Shown here: positions 46,641 through 58,655 of the stretch, in pieces | Numbering within the stretch: position 1 is the stretch's first letter | Layout: every line of letters begins with the position of its first letter | Assembly (NCBI RefSeq): GCF_028372415.1 | Contig: NC_092878.1 | Span: 74,521,751 to 74,585,750 of the forward strand | DNA from: Notamacropus eugenii | Taxonomy: Eukaryota; Chordata; Mammalia; Diprotodontia; Macropodidae | Direction: 5' to 3' | Length of the DNA: 64,000 nt | The notes under the pieces: generated by a model | The model's input: the letters and a program-made list of their open reading frames with translations, nothing else | Told to the model about the DNA's origin: nothing | Databases searched by the model: none | Translations under genes and position numbers: made by a program

Positions 46641-46860
46641 TTTGTTGTTGCTGTGTTCATTCTTTGTTGCTGAAGAAGACTATGCCCTTAGAGAAATAAT
46701 GACATGACTTGCACTTGACTTTATTTTGAGTGAGGGAAGACTGTGCAAGGTCAACAGCCTCACTTCTCCTCAAGAGCCATCTGAATTCAGTGACCATATT
46801 CTTCAGGATGACTGGAGACGACCCAGGATACACTGGGAGAGAAGGAGCCAAGCTACTAAG
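46641..46860 (-). repeat. Mar1-like SINE, 3' part
   Basis: Plus strand: 'tttgttgttgctgtgttcat', 'gctgaagaagactatgccct', 'ttattttgagtgagggaaga', 'gccatctgaattcagtgacc', 'ggatgactggagacgaccca'. It is truncated and lies about 110 bases from a plus-strand copy of the same family. Confidence 0.85.
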
Positions 46861-46973
46861 CATAAACTTGGTTTACTTTTACTCTTGACTAAATTAGGGA
46901 AGCTATCAGCTTTACAATCTAAAAATCATGCCTTTAGCTTAGTGTAACAATAATTAGGAGGGAAAGATAGATG

Positions 46974-47525
46974 TCCCCCTTCTCCGCCTTTCCTTTCCTC
47001 TGGTTTTCTACCCAAGAGAAGGTACACTTTGTGCCCAAAAGCTGCCTTTATCCCTCTGGGTTTATTGGCTACATTTCTTGCTCAAAGATGAAGCCTTAAA
47101 CTCAATTCACTCTGGAGCTCATAGACTGGACGAGCCCAGACCTGCCTAGTACAGAGTGCTAAATAGTAATTGTTCCTCCTTTACCCAGGAACCCTGAGGA
47201 TCTTCTCCTTCCAGTTTGATTTTTTTTTATTAAATAGACCATCCCTTGAGTAACGTCAAGAAGCCTATTCATCAAATGAGTATATCTAGCTCAAAATGAG
47301 AATGTGATAAGACCTTAGCCAGAAAAAGCCTGGGTCTCACATTGCATCCTGGACCCTCTCTAGTCCTTCTGATGAATATCAGGCCATTGGACCCAGTTGG
47401 CTCAGGGGGAGAAAGTAAGGCTGGTGACCTTGCACAGCCCTCTCTCACTCAAATCAAAGTCAACTGGAAGTCATGTCATCATCTTGATGTCATGGTCCTC
47501 TTCAAGAACAGACAAACACAACAAC
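46974..47525 (+). repeat. Full-length Mar1-like SINE, 552 bases
   Basis: Bounded by an 18-base target duplication with one mismatch: 'aggagggaaagatagatg' at 46956-46973 and 'aggagggacagatagatg' at 47526-47543. It begins with a pyrimidine-rich 5' end, continues through 'tccagtttgattttttttta' and 'gaccttagccagaaaaagcc', and ends with the RTE-like tail and CAACAACA. These direct repeats define the true length of the family. Confidence 0.85.
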
Positions 47526-47527
47526 AG

Positions 47528-47650
47528 GAGGGACAGATAGATGGAATTCTATTCTGGTATCCCTCTCTTTAAAGGACAATAGATTGAACAACTTTTTGAC
47601 ACCAAGTCCTGTTCAAGGCAGGAAACACATTCTCCCTTGGATAGAGATCA
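47528..47650. other. Short unassigned gap
   Basis: Single-copy-like sequence between the SINE and the hAT transposon. Confidence 0.4.
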
Positions 47651-47659
47651 TCTAGAATT

Positions 47660-48770
47660 CAGTGCTTCTTAAACTGAGGGCTGAGGTTGTGAACCCATAT
47701 GGGGTCTTGTCACTGAATATGAGAACTGCAAAAAAAATTGGCAACAGTAAAAGGATTCTGAAAGTGAAATCCCCCCCCCCTCAAATTCAAAATCAATAGC
47801 ATAATCAATTAAAGGTGTTTCTGGAAGCACTTGCCCATGTTGCATGGGGCAACTCGCTGCAGCCTTGGTTCTGAACACACATGTGCACTTTGTACTGCTT
47901 GTGTCAATAAATGCTGCCAGAAACACTTCAGCTCAGACTAGAAACTAGTGTGTGTTAGGAATTGCAATGCTTTTACTGTACAAACAAAATCATTAAATAC
48001 TTTTTGGTTTGGGATTAGGACAGAATTTTCAACAATTTCTGAAATGGCCCAAAACATGCTGCTGCCATTTTGGACTACATATTTATGTGAAGTGGTATTC
48101 TCAGGATAGACAATCATTTAATCAAAATATCCATCAGCTCTAAAAAATATTGAAGATGCTCTATGTCCTGCAGTAACAAATACTAGCCACGATTTAATTC
48201 TTTATGTAAAAATAAAAAAGCGCATCCAGCGTATTAGTATACAAATTTACTTTCCTCTTTAATATATAGTAAAATTGCATGTATACCAATGTTTTAAAAT
48301 AATTTTTTTTGTTATTTATTATTAGTAAATGTTTTATTTGTACATCTATTTTATATAACTATATATCTGGTGTCACATAAAAATTTCTTGGGGAGAAAGG
48401 GATTGGGAGTGGTGTAAGGGATCTGGAACTCTTGGATTATCAGGGTCATGATGCCCTCAGGAGAAATCTCTTTGATGCGCCATGTCCTTGCATGATTTAC
48501 ATGATGGACCACCCCTACGCAATTATCAACCTTCAAAATTATCTTGAGCAAAAATAACAACAGCCAACCACGTAAGCATAGCAGACAGTATTTACAAACT
48601 TCTTGCTTGAATGGAAGTAGAATGCCTATATATACTCTGATCTAGCTGAGAATAAACGGAGTGCATACCATCCTTGCTCCCACCTCATTAATTTGTGCCT
48701 GGAAGAAAGATCTCATGCAGGCATGAGATCTTTGGGAACTTAACAGAGTGGAAAAGTTTAAGAAGCCCTG
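47660..48770 (+). mobile_element. hAT (Charlie-like) DNA transposon with transposase remnant
   Basis: Terminal inverted repeats are visible: left 'cagtgcttcttaaact' at 47660, right 'agtttaagaagccctg' ending 48770 (one mismatch). TCTAGA occurs just outside both ends (47651-47656 and 48772-48777), matching the nTCTAGAn target duplication preferred by Charlie elements. Inside (48070-48240) is a transposase C-terminal dimerisation segment. It reads approximately 'YLCEVVFSG', then a stretch resembling 'SKYPSALKNIEDALCPAV', with frameshift or stop changes. Without the inserted LTR the element is about 770 bases, so most of the transposase is deleted. A non-autonomous or decayed copy. Confidence 0.85.
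48413..48745 (+). mobile_element. Solo LTR, 333 bases, inside the hAT element
   Basis: Begins TGTAAG and ends CTTAACA, giving a short imperfect inverted repeat. It is flanked by GAGTGG at 48407-48412 and at 48746-48751, a 6-bp duplication of hAT sequence. A TATA-like 'tatatatactctg' lies near 48627 and AATAAA at 48651-48656. No internal part remains. Class II-like by duplication length; not assigned further. Confidence 0.9.
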
Positions 48771-48844
48771 GTCTAGATTCCAGAGCTATGCATCTTTATT
48801 TCTCTTTAAGACTTCTCTCCATACTATTAGATATCCCATATTAT

Positions 48845-48917
48845 ATTATATATATGTATAATGTATGTATATATGTATGTATGTATACATACATATATGT
48901 ATATATGTATATATTTT
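48845..48917. repeat. TATG/TATA low-complexity tract
   Basis: Alternating tatatg and tgta units of about 70 bases. Confidence 0.95.
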
Positions 48918-49399
48918 ACATGTAACCACTTATATTTTGTAATAGTGATGACAATGATTATGATATTGATGATAAATCATTAACATAAATAACAGGAGTT
49001 TGACAAAATTACCAACAAACAGTTGAATCAAGCAGATTTATTTGTAAGAAAATAAAATTCATATAAGATTCTTGATAGTGATACTGGGTCACTGTTTTCT
49101 TTGGCCTCAGAGTTCAGATTAGACCCAAATTCCAGGATTTATGGAAAAGCTAGTACAAACAAGAGTGGTTCATTAAGAAAGGGGAAAAGAAAGCACACAA
49201 ACAAATATGCTATATGACAAGATAGACATATAGAAATTTGATCACATAGTGCCATGATCATTTATATGAAAGGAGACATATACTGTGAGAAAGATCTTAG
49301 TGGGAGAATATAATCAAAGTAGAGTTTGAGCAAAGAAGTTTTATTCTTTAAAGACAGATATGGTTGAGTACAGATACTCAATGTTCCTTCATCTGTCTC
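48918..49399. other. No recognised feature
   Basis: Nothing recognised. Confidence 0.4.
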
Positions 49400-52169
49400 T
49401 AACATTGGGTTTTTTTTTTTCCAAGTTAAGATTTTTTTTCCTTTTCTGCTATAGATGCAGTACTAGGTTTCTTCAGTTATTTTGACTTTTGAGGTAACCT
49501 TTTTCTCACTGGCTTTCTTTTCCTCACTTTTGAACACATTCTCTTATTTGTTATCCCTTTCCCTTTCTGGTTTTGCTTATTAGTCCTTCCCACCCACCAT
49601 TTTTCTCCAATTATATATTCCAGTACCTCTTTTGTCCTTTAGCAAGCAAATTCTCCCTTCCTCTCTACCCCTAGCTCATTAATTTTTGTGCCCACTTAAA
49701 AAAAGGATTTGTTTCGCTTCCTTAATTATCCATTCTCTCTGTCTATTCTATATTCTCATTCTCTAATTCATGTCTTTTATAATAAGCTGGCTGTTCCCTT
49801 TTCTGTCTTCCTCAGGCAATCAAAATTTCCAAGATATCCACTGTAGGATCTCCCATTTAGGTGTTTTTTGCCACTGTCTTAGAGAATTTGTCCCACAGAG
49901 TCACTTTAAGAACAATGCCAATTATTACAAGTGTCAGAGAGCACCTTGTGATAGCTGAACTTAACTTGATTATGCAGGTCTATATCTTCTTCTAGTTACC
50001 TTTTTTTAAACACTACATTTGCCTCCACAACAGCTTTCTGGGATCATGTTCTCCTATTCCCCCAGGTGCTAGTTGTCCTGAGGGGACCACTACCTATCCA
50101 TTCTCCTCACCTCTCTAGACCTGCTTTGGGTCATAAGTAGGTTTTTAAAATACCAAGTCCCTCATGCCACACCTAGTGCAACACCCTTCCCTCTCTTCAT
50201 GTACCATCACTCTTCACTCATTAGAATATTCAGCATTGAAAAACCCTTCCCACCATCAAAGCAAAGCCTTCTTTTTCTCCTCTTTGCAATTCTACCCCCT
50301 CCTTTTATTCTTTCCCCTAAAGATTTTCTCTTACTGAGAATGCAGGAATCATTCTCCCCTCATTGCTAGCCCTCAATTTATCCTGGGCACATCACGCATT
50401 CTTCTCTGCACTCATGATCCCCTCGCATTTTTCTTGCATCATCCCATGTTGCAATATAGACCCACAGATATATTGATTCACTCATAAGCCAAACATCACC
50501 AAGTTCTGTCCATAATTCCCCAGATTCATTTCATTGCTATTTAGTCTACCAGATTTCTGCCATCCTCCCTACCTTCTTCTGTACATTAGAAAAAAGCCTC
50601 TTTCTTATTGGTCTCTCTACTATCACTTAGCTGCTATTTCTGTCCTCAACTGCTGTATTTATTCACTTCTCCTTCATTTTTGTTGTTTGGGGTGTTCCAG
50701 AGTAAAGAATTTCCTCAGTTTTCATTTTCTTTCTAAAAATATTTTTAAACTTAATTATTGAACATCTACCTTTTTTTCATTTTTACTAAGCTCATATTTG
50801 TAGGGTAGGTCACCCTGTGTTGTATCCTGGTCTTCATTGCTTCTTGGAACAGATTAAAATATTCTTTCCTAAATTTTTTGGTAGGTACAGAATACTCTGT
50901 GATACTCAAATTAGATTTTTTCTTTTCATTTGAAGTTCTTCTAATTGCTAATAGAACTTGTTTCTGAATGATTTATTAAATTTACCTAGTATGTATCTTG
51001 AAAGTTTGAAGGCTTGGATTTTTTCCCCTGGAGGCAATCAATGAATTCTTTCAACCAATATTTCATTATCAATATTGAAAAGTTCTGGACAATTCTCTTC
51101 TAGGAAATCCTGCATTAGAAGGTGAAAGGTATATTTTTTTGTCCTGTCATATTCTTCTGGGAGAACTGCAAACCTTAGGTCTTTTCTATGTTACCCTTCC
51201 TTAAAATGAGTAGTTTTTACTTACATAGTAAGTATGTTTTCTTTTAATATTAATGCTTTTTGCTTCTGTTCTTCTAGATTGTCCTAAACTTCTATAAATT
51301 TGCATTCCCAAATTACTTTTTTCTTTTGTTTCTTTGGTGAGATTTACCATTGCAAATTCCACCTTTTTCTATTCTTCTCATTATTTTTGCTATATAGACC
51401 ATAAAATCTGCCCTCACAATTTTTTTTGTTTGTTTCAAGTCACTTAGGAATAGCATGCTCTGGTTTCATATTCTCTTCACATTTCATAACATTTTCTGTC
51501 TTATCAAATGTTGGGGCATTATCCATTGTTTTACAGTATTCATTCATAAACTCTTGGTCTAATTCACTAGGTCTTGAGGCCATATTTTCTTTCTGTTATT
51601 GCTTTTCCTGTTAGTTTCCTTTTTATCTTTAAGGTATTTGAGTTTGCTTCTTCCTTAAATTGTTCTTACTTTCAGTCTCCCCCCAGCCTCTTATTTTTCC
51701 TATCACTCATTTTATGACTCCCTCCTCTCCCCACCCCCCACACACACCCTGATTCTAGTTTCCTTAGAGGCTGGACCTGAATACATTTCAGTCTTCTCCC
51801 ATGGTAAGCAATTCACCAAAATCTTTACTCCAAATGTTTTCTGGGTGGACAGAACTTGGGAAAGCAGGATGTTGTGCTCTTTTCCTGAGACTTGGTGAAG
51901 TCCCTCATACGCATACAAAGTCCTGTCTTGATTACTTGCCCCACTCCCTCAGTTCAGCCCAGCACTGCACTTCGGAGCTTTATAATACTAATTTTCCTGA
52001 TACAAGCAGTTCACAGTTTTGTGTCTTTGGTGCTTCATCGTTGCATGAATTTTACTACTGAAGCACTATAGCCAGTCTGGCTGCTGAGGTCCAAGTAAAC
52101 TTCTGTGATCTGGAGTTGCAGTCCTCACAGGGCTTGAAAGAGAAAGGGTGTAAGGGTGAGTTTAGTTGG
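49400..52169 (-). mobile_element. L1/half-L1-like element, minus strand
   Basis: The minus strand carries an ORF1 remnant (50740-51583). It is preceded by a 5' region up to about 52169, with purine-rich sequence at 51650-51790. It is followed toward 49400 by a long region purine-rich on the minus strand that resembles an L1 spacer or 3' UTR. No ORF2 motif was recognised, so it may be half-L1-like. The lower half (49400-50700) is assigned by composition only. Confidence 0.5.
50740..51583 (-). pseudogene. L1 ORF1-like remnant
   Basis: The minus-strand frame opens 'MASRPSELDQEFMNEYCKTM' at 51583. Further on, a stretch reading approximately 'LRFAVLPEEYDRTKKYTF' and 'MQDFLEENCPELFNIDNEI' followed by 'LVERIH' matches the RRM part of mammalian L1/half-L1 ORF1 ('LRFxGLPEExE...FLxExxPEL...ERxHR'). 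Several stops and shifts break the frame. Its product would be an RNA-binding chaperone; this copy is dead. Confidence 0.7.
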
Positions 52170-52182
52170 AAGACTATGCTGT

Positions 52183-52641
52183 GGGGATAGGATTCTGGGA
52201 AGATGGTGGAGTAGGTCATAAAATTCCAAGCTCTCAAGATTTTTCCCCACAAAAGAGTTAAAAATAGCACTATAGAGTGAATAAAGTGTGAGAGGAGATA
52301 AATAAGAACAAGGACACAACTGGGGTCTTTCTGGCACAATTTGAGAAGATGAGAAGAAAAATCCCAAGATGAGGTTTGCTTCACAAGAAGACAAAGATAA
52401 GATGAACTATTTTCTACACAAGTATTATTTATCATACAAGCTTTCTTGAAGTGAAAATTTATTGTTGCGTAATATGAATCCTCTCTTATGTTCTACTATA
52501 CACATGACAAGCCTTTTTTTATTTCTTTTTAACTTTGTATTTAAGTTCCAATATTTAAGTTTATGATATGTTTTTGATTCTTTTCTCTATTATGTGTTTA
52601 TGTTCTGGTGTTTGAGTCTAAAAAAAGCTAAGTTAAAAAAA
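52183..52641 (+). mobile_element. Short L1-derived non-autonomous insertion
   Basis: An insertion of about 459 bases, flanked by 'aagactatgctgt' (52170-52182) and 'aagactatgttgt' (52642-52654), a 13-base duplication with one mismatch. Its start 'ggattctgggaagatggtgg' is the L1/half-L1 5' end also seen at 17605 (minus). After about 220 bases of 5' UTR it passes to an AT-rich tail and ends in poly(A). There is no ORF1 or ORF2. It carries both L1 ends but no coding capacity, so it would need enzymes in trans. Confidence 0.75.
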
Positions 52642-52654
52642 AAGACTATGTTGT

Positions 52655-53910
52655 AAGACTATGTGTTGTAAGACTGTTGTGTAAGACCTTGGGTTTGCTA
52701 GTGCAGATTCACTACTGATAGTATGAGAGATGGGTAGGGGTGTGGAACGAGCTCAGGGTCAATAAACATTAGTTCAGTTTGTTTGTTTTAACCTTGTTTT
52801 GGAATCTGGGATCCTAGACCATGGAGAGAGTTGATGCTACTTCATTTTTGGCACATAATTTTCATTTGGGAGGGGTTCTTACAGGTCAGGGAAAATGTCT
52901 ATCCTCCATCTTTTTGGTAATGGGGGGTGGAATTTTTACTCAGAACCAGAGATAAATGCTCTGTATTACTTATTAATGCCAGATTGAGGTAGAGGAGCTT
53001 CCTAATTGGGACCAAATATTAGGTGGGAATTTGACTTGGTAACTGGGGACCTTAGTAAAGGAAACTGGAAAACCAATATAATTGACTGCAAGCCTTGTCC
53101 ATTCGGGAGCCATGATCATTCACATGTTTTCTAAAGGGTTAGAAAGAGTCAGGAAAATGGAAAAGCACAAGCTATCTGTCATTGCCTATATATTTATGTC
53201 CCTTAGGACCTCTTAGCCTAATTCCATAATAGATTCCTATGATTATAACTACAACATCAAACAATATATTTCAACAATTACAATTACCACAGTAAGGTCA
53301 TTACTGCCAAAAACTTCAGAAAGCCTGTTTTAAAGGAATTTAGGATTTGTAAATGATGGAGTCTTTACAAAGACATGTAGAAACTCTACAAAATAATATC
53401 CTTCACTTTGGAAAAATTTAGCACATACTTAAAAATTTGTCATCATATTGCCAAAATTTTAATTTGTCCTTCAAAAATTAACAGATAACTAATTTCCCTA
53501 CAACCTCAGAAGCATTCTTGAGAATTCATAAAATAAACCATCTTAGTACTGGAGGATAATAAGTGATAAAACTTTTGTGTATAATTAATTATTAATCCTA
53601 TTACATTCATTCTCATATTCTACATATGACCTTACTGAACATTCATAAGTTCTAAAATAATGGAATGAAAAACTCTTTTAACTTTGAGATATAGCAAAAG
53701 AAATAAAAACTATACAGGGAAAAGGAAGACGTATATGCCATCCTGTCTAGTGTCCGAGTTGTCCTGAAGATTCTTTGAATGAACCTGATCATCAAACTAC
53801 ATTTAATTTTAAATTTCAATCATTGAAATAGTTTGATCAATAATTCACCAAGTATTAATCTATAATCCCTGGACTTCTCAGACTCAGTAGGTGTCTTCTG
53901 CTTCTTGTTA
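52655..53910. other. Unassigned; start may continue the interrupted L1 5' region
   Basis: Tandem copies of 'gactatgtgttgtaa'-like sequence follow the insertion (52645-52690). Beyond that no gene or named repeat is recognised up to the pyrimidine tract. Confidence 0.4.
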
Positions 53911-54356
<446 letters not shown>

Positions 54357-54575
54357 TGTTCCTCCTGAATATACTCCTCCATGTCACACAACCTAGCTGT
54401 TGGGTATCCTCCTCCACCTATAGCTCTCTTTTACATGTTCTCTTCTACCATTAAACTATAAGCTTTTTTTAAAGGGCAGGAATGTGTCTGGCTTACACAT
54501 CATTTGTTTCCCCACATTGACAAAAATCACAGATGCTTCCACTATCCCCATATAAAAACCTTACACTCAATGTCA

Positions 54576-54582
<7 letters not shown>

Positions 54583-54614
<32 letters not shown>
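54583..54614. repeat. (GT)n microsatellite
   Basis: GT run of about 32 bases. Confidence 0.97.
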
Positions 54615-54616
<2 letters not shown>

Positions 54617-54654
54617 AGCAAAATTAAAAGGAGTAAATTAAGGGCCCAAATGTT

Positions 54655-54715
54655 GAGGAGCAAAGCTCAAATGGGATCACAAAGAGCTGGACACAACTGA
54701 AAAATGATTGAACAA
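54655..54715 (+). repeat. CORE-SINE tail only
   Basis: Sense RTE-like tail 'caaatgggatcacaaagagc' followed by 'tggacacaactgaaaaatga' and 'ttgaacaac'. The core is missing or lost. A minus-strand MIR begins at once. Confidence 0.75.
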
Positions 54716-54925
54716 CTATGTGTCAAGCACTGCTCTTAGTTCTTTATAAATATGATCTTATTTGATCCTAGCTACAATCTTTATTTACAGTTGGGGAAAC
54801 TGAGGAAAACAGAGCTTTTAAAGTGACTTTCTCAGGGTGCTCATATATGATGTTTGATTTGAACTCAGGTTTTCCTGTCTCCTGGCCCATTATTCTATCC
54901 ACGGTACCACCTAATTCCTTAACAT
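54716..54925 (-). repeat. MIR-family SINE
   Basis: Antisense order: 'tgtgtcaagcactgctctta', 'ttacagttggggaaactgag', 'ctttctcagggtgctcatat', 'tttgaactcaggttttcctg'. Confidence 0.8.
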
Positions 54926-55039
54926 TAGAACCCAGGATTCTTGGCTGCCAATCCACATCTTTCTTTTCTCAATCCACTATTCCTCTTATTATACAATTCA
55001 GTTTCTTTTCTGAAGTTTTATTACTTCTCCACATTGTGG

Positions 55040-55180
55040 TGATGTGAAACACAGTATGACTTAGCAGATAGAGAGCTAGACTTGGAATCAATGAGATCTG
55101 ACTTCAAATTTTCCTTCTGACCCTTGTTAGCTGTGTGACCTTGGGCCAATTATATAACATCTATATTACTATATACTCTT
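55040..55180 (+). repeat. MIR-family SINE
   Basis: Sense order: 'agcagatagagagctagact', 'tggaatcaatgagatctgac', 'gttagctgtgtgaccttggg'. Confidence 0.8.
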
Positions 55181-55184
55181 CAAG

Positions 55185-55435
55185 TTGTTGTTATTTATTA
55201 AGCTGGTCATGTCCAACTCTTAGTGATCATTTTTAGACTTTTATTAAAAAGATATTGGACTGGTTTACTGTTTCCTTCTCCAGCTCATTTTACAGATGAA
55301 GAAGTTGAGGAAAACAAGCTTCAGTGACTTACTCGGGATCACACAGCTAGTAAATGTGAGTCCTGAATTTAACTAGTTTTTTTTGATTCTGTTGTTTGGC
55401 CCTTCAGACACTACACTACCTAAATACCTGACTCC
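55185..55435 (-). repeat. Marsupial CORE-SINE with RTE-like tail
   Basis: Plus strand: 'taagctggtcatgtccaact', 'aaagatattggactggttta', 'ccagctcattttacagatga', 'actcgggatcacacagctag'. Confidence 0.85.
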
Positions 55436-55794
55436 CAAAGTTCCAATCTCTTAAGTCATAGATGGAATATGATGTGTGCCATCCTAAACCAAATGCTTGC
55501 AGGACTTATGAGGAATTATGAAAATAGATGCAATACAGGAATGTCTGTGAAATTATGATGTGCTTCCCTTCATAATGTTCAGCCACAAAATTCTACATTA
55601 TGGATAGAAAATTTCAGGTTGAGGGGTCTATTCAATTATGCCTATTTGTAAAGTGATTGTGTTATTGGTTGCTACTTAAAGGACATGAATCATATGTGCT
55701 TTATTTTATTTGCTAATTAATGAAACTAATTTTCTCACTATTGACCTTTGGAGAGTTTTTTTAACGCTGGTCTTCTCATGGAGAAGAATAAAGA
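55436..55794. other. No recognised feature
   Basis: Nothing recognised. Confidence 0.4.
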
Positions 55795-56170
55795 GTTAGA
55801 AGGTAAGGCAGCAAGCACTCTGGTCCAATCCATATCTAAACAAAATTCACCTATACCATATGCCTCAAAATGATTCCCCCAATCTTTTCTTGAAGATCTT
55901 TCCCTTTTGAGGAAGTCCATTCTAATCATAGATAATCTTAATTATTAGGATGTCTTTCTTTCTGTGGCACTAATTGCTGCTTCTCAGCAACTTCCATGCA
56001 TAGTTCCAACTCCTGCCATCTGGAACCAACCAACTGAGTAGAGATTCTATTTCAAATACTTTTTTCTTCAAATATTTGAAGATGTCTATCATGCCACCTC
56101 TAAATATCTTTATCACCAGGTTAATTCTTTCCAGTTCCTTCCAGTTCATATGAAATGATCTCAAGGTACT
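55795..56170 (-). mobile_element. CR1/L3 LINE 3' end fragment
   Basis: Antisense CR1/L3 blocks on the plus strand: 'tcttttcttgaagatctttc', 'gaggaagtccattctaatca', 'ttcttcaaatatttgaagat', 'gtctatcatgccacctctaa', 'cagttccttccagttcatat', 'gaaatgatctcaaggtac'. Confidence 0.75.
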
Positions 56171-56254
56171 TCCTAAAAACTTATTTTTTAAAAAAGATGT
56201 CCCTTATCCTTATCAAATAAACAAACAAAATAACAGCAACAAAACACTTCACTT

Positions 56255-57000
56255 CATTCTACAATTCCCTCAAGCCACCATCCTATATCTAATCCCCTAC
56301 TCAAATCTAAACTCTTAGCAAAGAGCTATCTACAACTTAAATACTCTGCCTCTCTGTTTTCTCATACCACATTCACTTTTCAATATTTTGTATTTTGGCT
56401 TCTGCTTTCACTAAACTGAAACTACTTCCTCTAAGGTTACCAGAAATCAATCGATTTTCTAAATCAATGGCCCATTCTCAGTGCCTTCCTTTCTCAAATT
56501 CTCTGAAGCATTCAACACTGTTGACAACCCTTCCACTTAGATATCTTCTTGTCACTAGATTTTCATGACATGACTATTTCTGAGTTCTTCTCTTGTGTCT
56601 GGCCACTCCTAAGTTTACTTTGAAGGATCAAAATCCTTATTCTACACACTGAAATTTATGTTCCCCTAGGCTCTGTTCTGGAATTTCTTTCTCTACGTAA
56701 TTTTTTCACTTGGTGATCTCATCAAATCTCATTGGGTTCAACTGTAATTTCTATGCAGATAAATCCAGAGCAATATATCCATCTGTTAAATCCCAATAAG
56801 TATTATATCATCAAATAAAAGCCTATTCATAATTTTCTAGATGTCTTATAGGTAACTAAACTATATCTAAAAAAAATGATCTTTTTATTCAGCCATTAGA
56901 CTCTGAATTCCTTGAGGATAGGGATTGTGTTTTGCTCCTTTTTATATCTCTAACAGTGCAATTCCTGAAATATTGTAGACACGTAATCAAAATTCATTGA
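56255..57000 (+). mobile_element. L2 LINE fragment with ORF2 part and 3' end
   Basis: L2 ORF region: 'ggttaccagaaatcaatcga', 'ctcagtgccttcctttctca', 'ttcaacactgttgacaaccc' (the 'FDTVDH' region of RT), 'gttcccctaggctctgttct' (the 'PQGSVLGP' region) and 'cttggtgatctcatcaaatc'. A 3' end follows at 56890-57000 ('tagactctgaattccttgag'). Heavily decayed with no long frame. Confidence 0.85.
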
Positions 57001-57019
57001 CTTAGTAAATGAGTGATCT

Positions 57020-58170
57020 CTCCCTTCAAACCTTTTACTCTTCCCAACTTCCATATTTTTAATCAAGGAAATAAGAATGGCATCTTCATCCTTCTGTTTT
57101 ATAACCTGTGAATCTTTTACTCTTTCTTCTTCTTTATTTCACCTCTCACATTTAATCATTCATCAGAACTGGATGATTGTATCACTACAACAAATGTTAC
57201 TCTAACCCCTCTCCACATTTTAGATAGCCATCTCCCTAACTTAGACTCTCATAACTTCTCAGCTGAGGTATTATAATAGTCTTCTAGTCGATATTCAAGT
57301 ATCTGCCCTCTCTAATTCCATCTTCTCAACAACATAGGTCTGACCATTTCATTCTCTCCTCCAGAAGATCAAATGACTTCCTCTCTTCTCTAAAATAAAC
57401 TAGAAAGTCCATTTTGAAGCTCTTCACAACCCAGATGCAACCTATATTTTGAGGTTTATTTCACATTTCTCTCTGTGTTAGGATCAACATGTACTAAGAT
57501 CCTGGCCACATAAGCCAGGCTGATTTGTTTTATTTTGTTTACCATAGAAGGTAAAAAATCCCTTCTCCTAGACTTACTCTAAGATTCTAAAGGTTTTCAT
57601 GGAAATTTATCATCATCTAAATACAAAATCAAAACATGAAAGGAGTTACTGCATTTTCTCTCTCCTATATTCCATCCAAAGCAGCCCTCATTCAGTATAG
57701 GACATTCCATTTCCTGTCAGTTTCTCCCTTCATAGGTAGTTCCTCATAGGCTATAAAGCACTCCATTCTCCCCCTGCTTTCCTTCAAGGTACAGGAAACC
57801 TGTATTACTACAGGAAGCCCCTACTGATTACCCAAGTTGTTAATGTTTTTTCCTCCATTAAATTGTTTTTAATAAAATCTGTGTGTGTATGACCCCTCTG
57901 GCTTCAAGTCCTAACGAAAACCCCTCATTCTACAGGAGATTTTTCCTAACCCCTCTTGATATCAGTACCTTCCTTCTGTTAATCATTTCTATTTGTCCTA
58001 TATATAGCTTGTTTTTTACATATTTATTCATGTATAGTCTTCTCCTTTGCGAGCTCTTTGAGGGTAGGGACTGACTTTTGCGCAGTTTTGTTTCCCCAGC
58101 ACTTAGCATAGGGCCTGGCACAAAACAGACACTTAATAAAGGTTGATTGTTTGATTGTTTGTATGGTACT
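57020..58170 (+). mobile_element. L2 LINE, late ORF2 and complete 3' end
   Basis: Continues in L2 order: 'gaggtattataatagtcttc' (the 'xLDYCNSLLxG' region), 'caacataggtctgaccattt', 'agctcttcacaacccagatg', then the 3' UTR 'cttccttctgttaatcattt', 'tgcgagctctttgagggtag', 'ccagcacttagcatagggcc', 'acacttaataaaggttgatt'. With the previous entry it covers nearly 1.9 kb of L2, but the internal 3' end at 56890-57000 suggests two copies. Confidence 0.85.
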
Positions 58171-58655
58171 AAGTACCCAGAAAACAGTGCAAAAGTCAAA
58201 ACCACAAATGTTTAATACATTGAACCTATGGGAAATAGGGGATTAGTTTCCTGTAACTAACAAAAACTATAGTTTTCACTAGAGATTGCACAAATTATAT
58301 AATTATTCAATTCAAAATATAATTATTCATGACAAAATATTAATTCTGATAAAATGTACTTTCTGGAACAAGTTCACAAACACTTTTATGAATGTTTCTT
58401 ATTTTGTGAGTTTAAAGAATCATTGACTCTTTAACACCAAACTTATTGTGAACAGAGAGTGCAAATATTCCAACTTGAAGTTTATCTGACACTTTTATTT
58501 TCTCACCAAGCTGCATCACTGACTTTACATGTGTGGGTTTAGAACCCAAAAGACTTGCACTGTGCTTCAGAGGCATAACGGTGAGAAATTTGAGTTTCAA
58601 AGCAAACAATGAAAATATGCAATGGGTGCACAGAGAGCTGTTTACAATGATACAG
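58171..58655. other. Unassigned flank of the ERVL fossil
   Basis: Lies beyond the 3' LTR. No gene or named repeat is recognised. The 103-codon minus open frame (58412-58723) runs into the LTR and has no motif. Confidence 0.4.

Noticed and set aside
52055-52435. 126-codon minus-strand frame
   Set aside because: It crosses the boundary between the host L1 and the 459-base insertion, so it cannot be an old gene.
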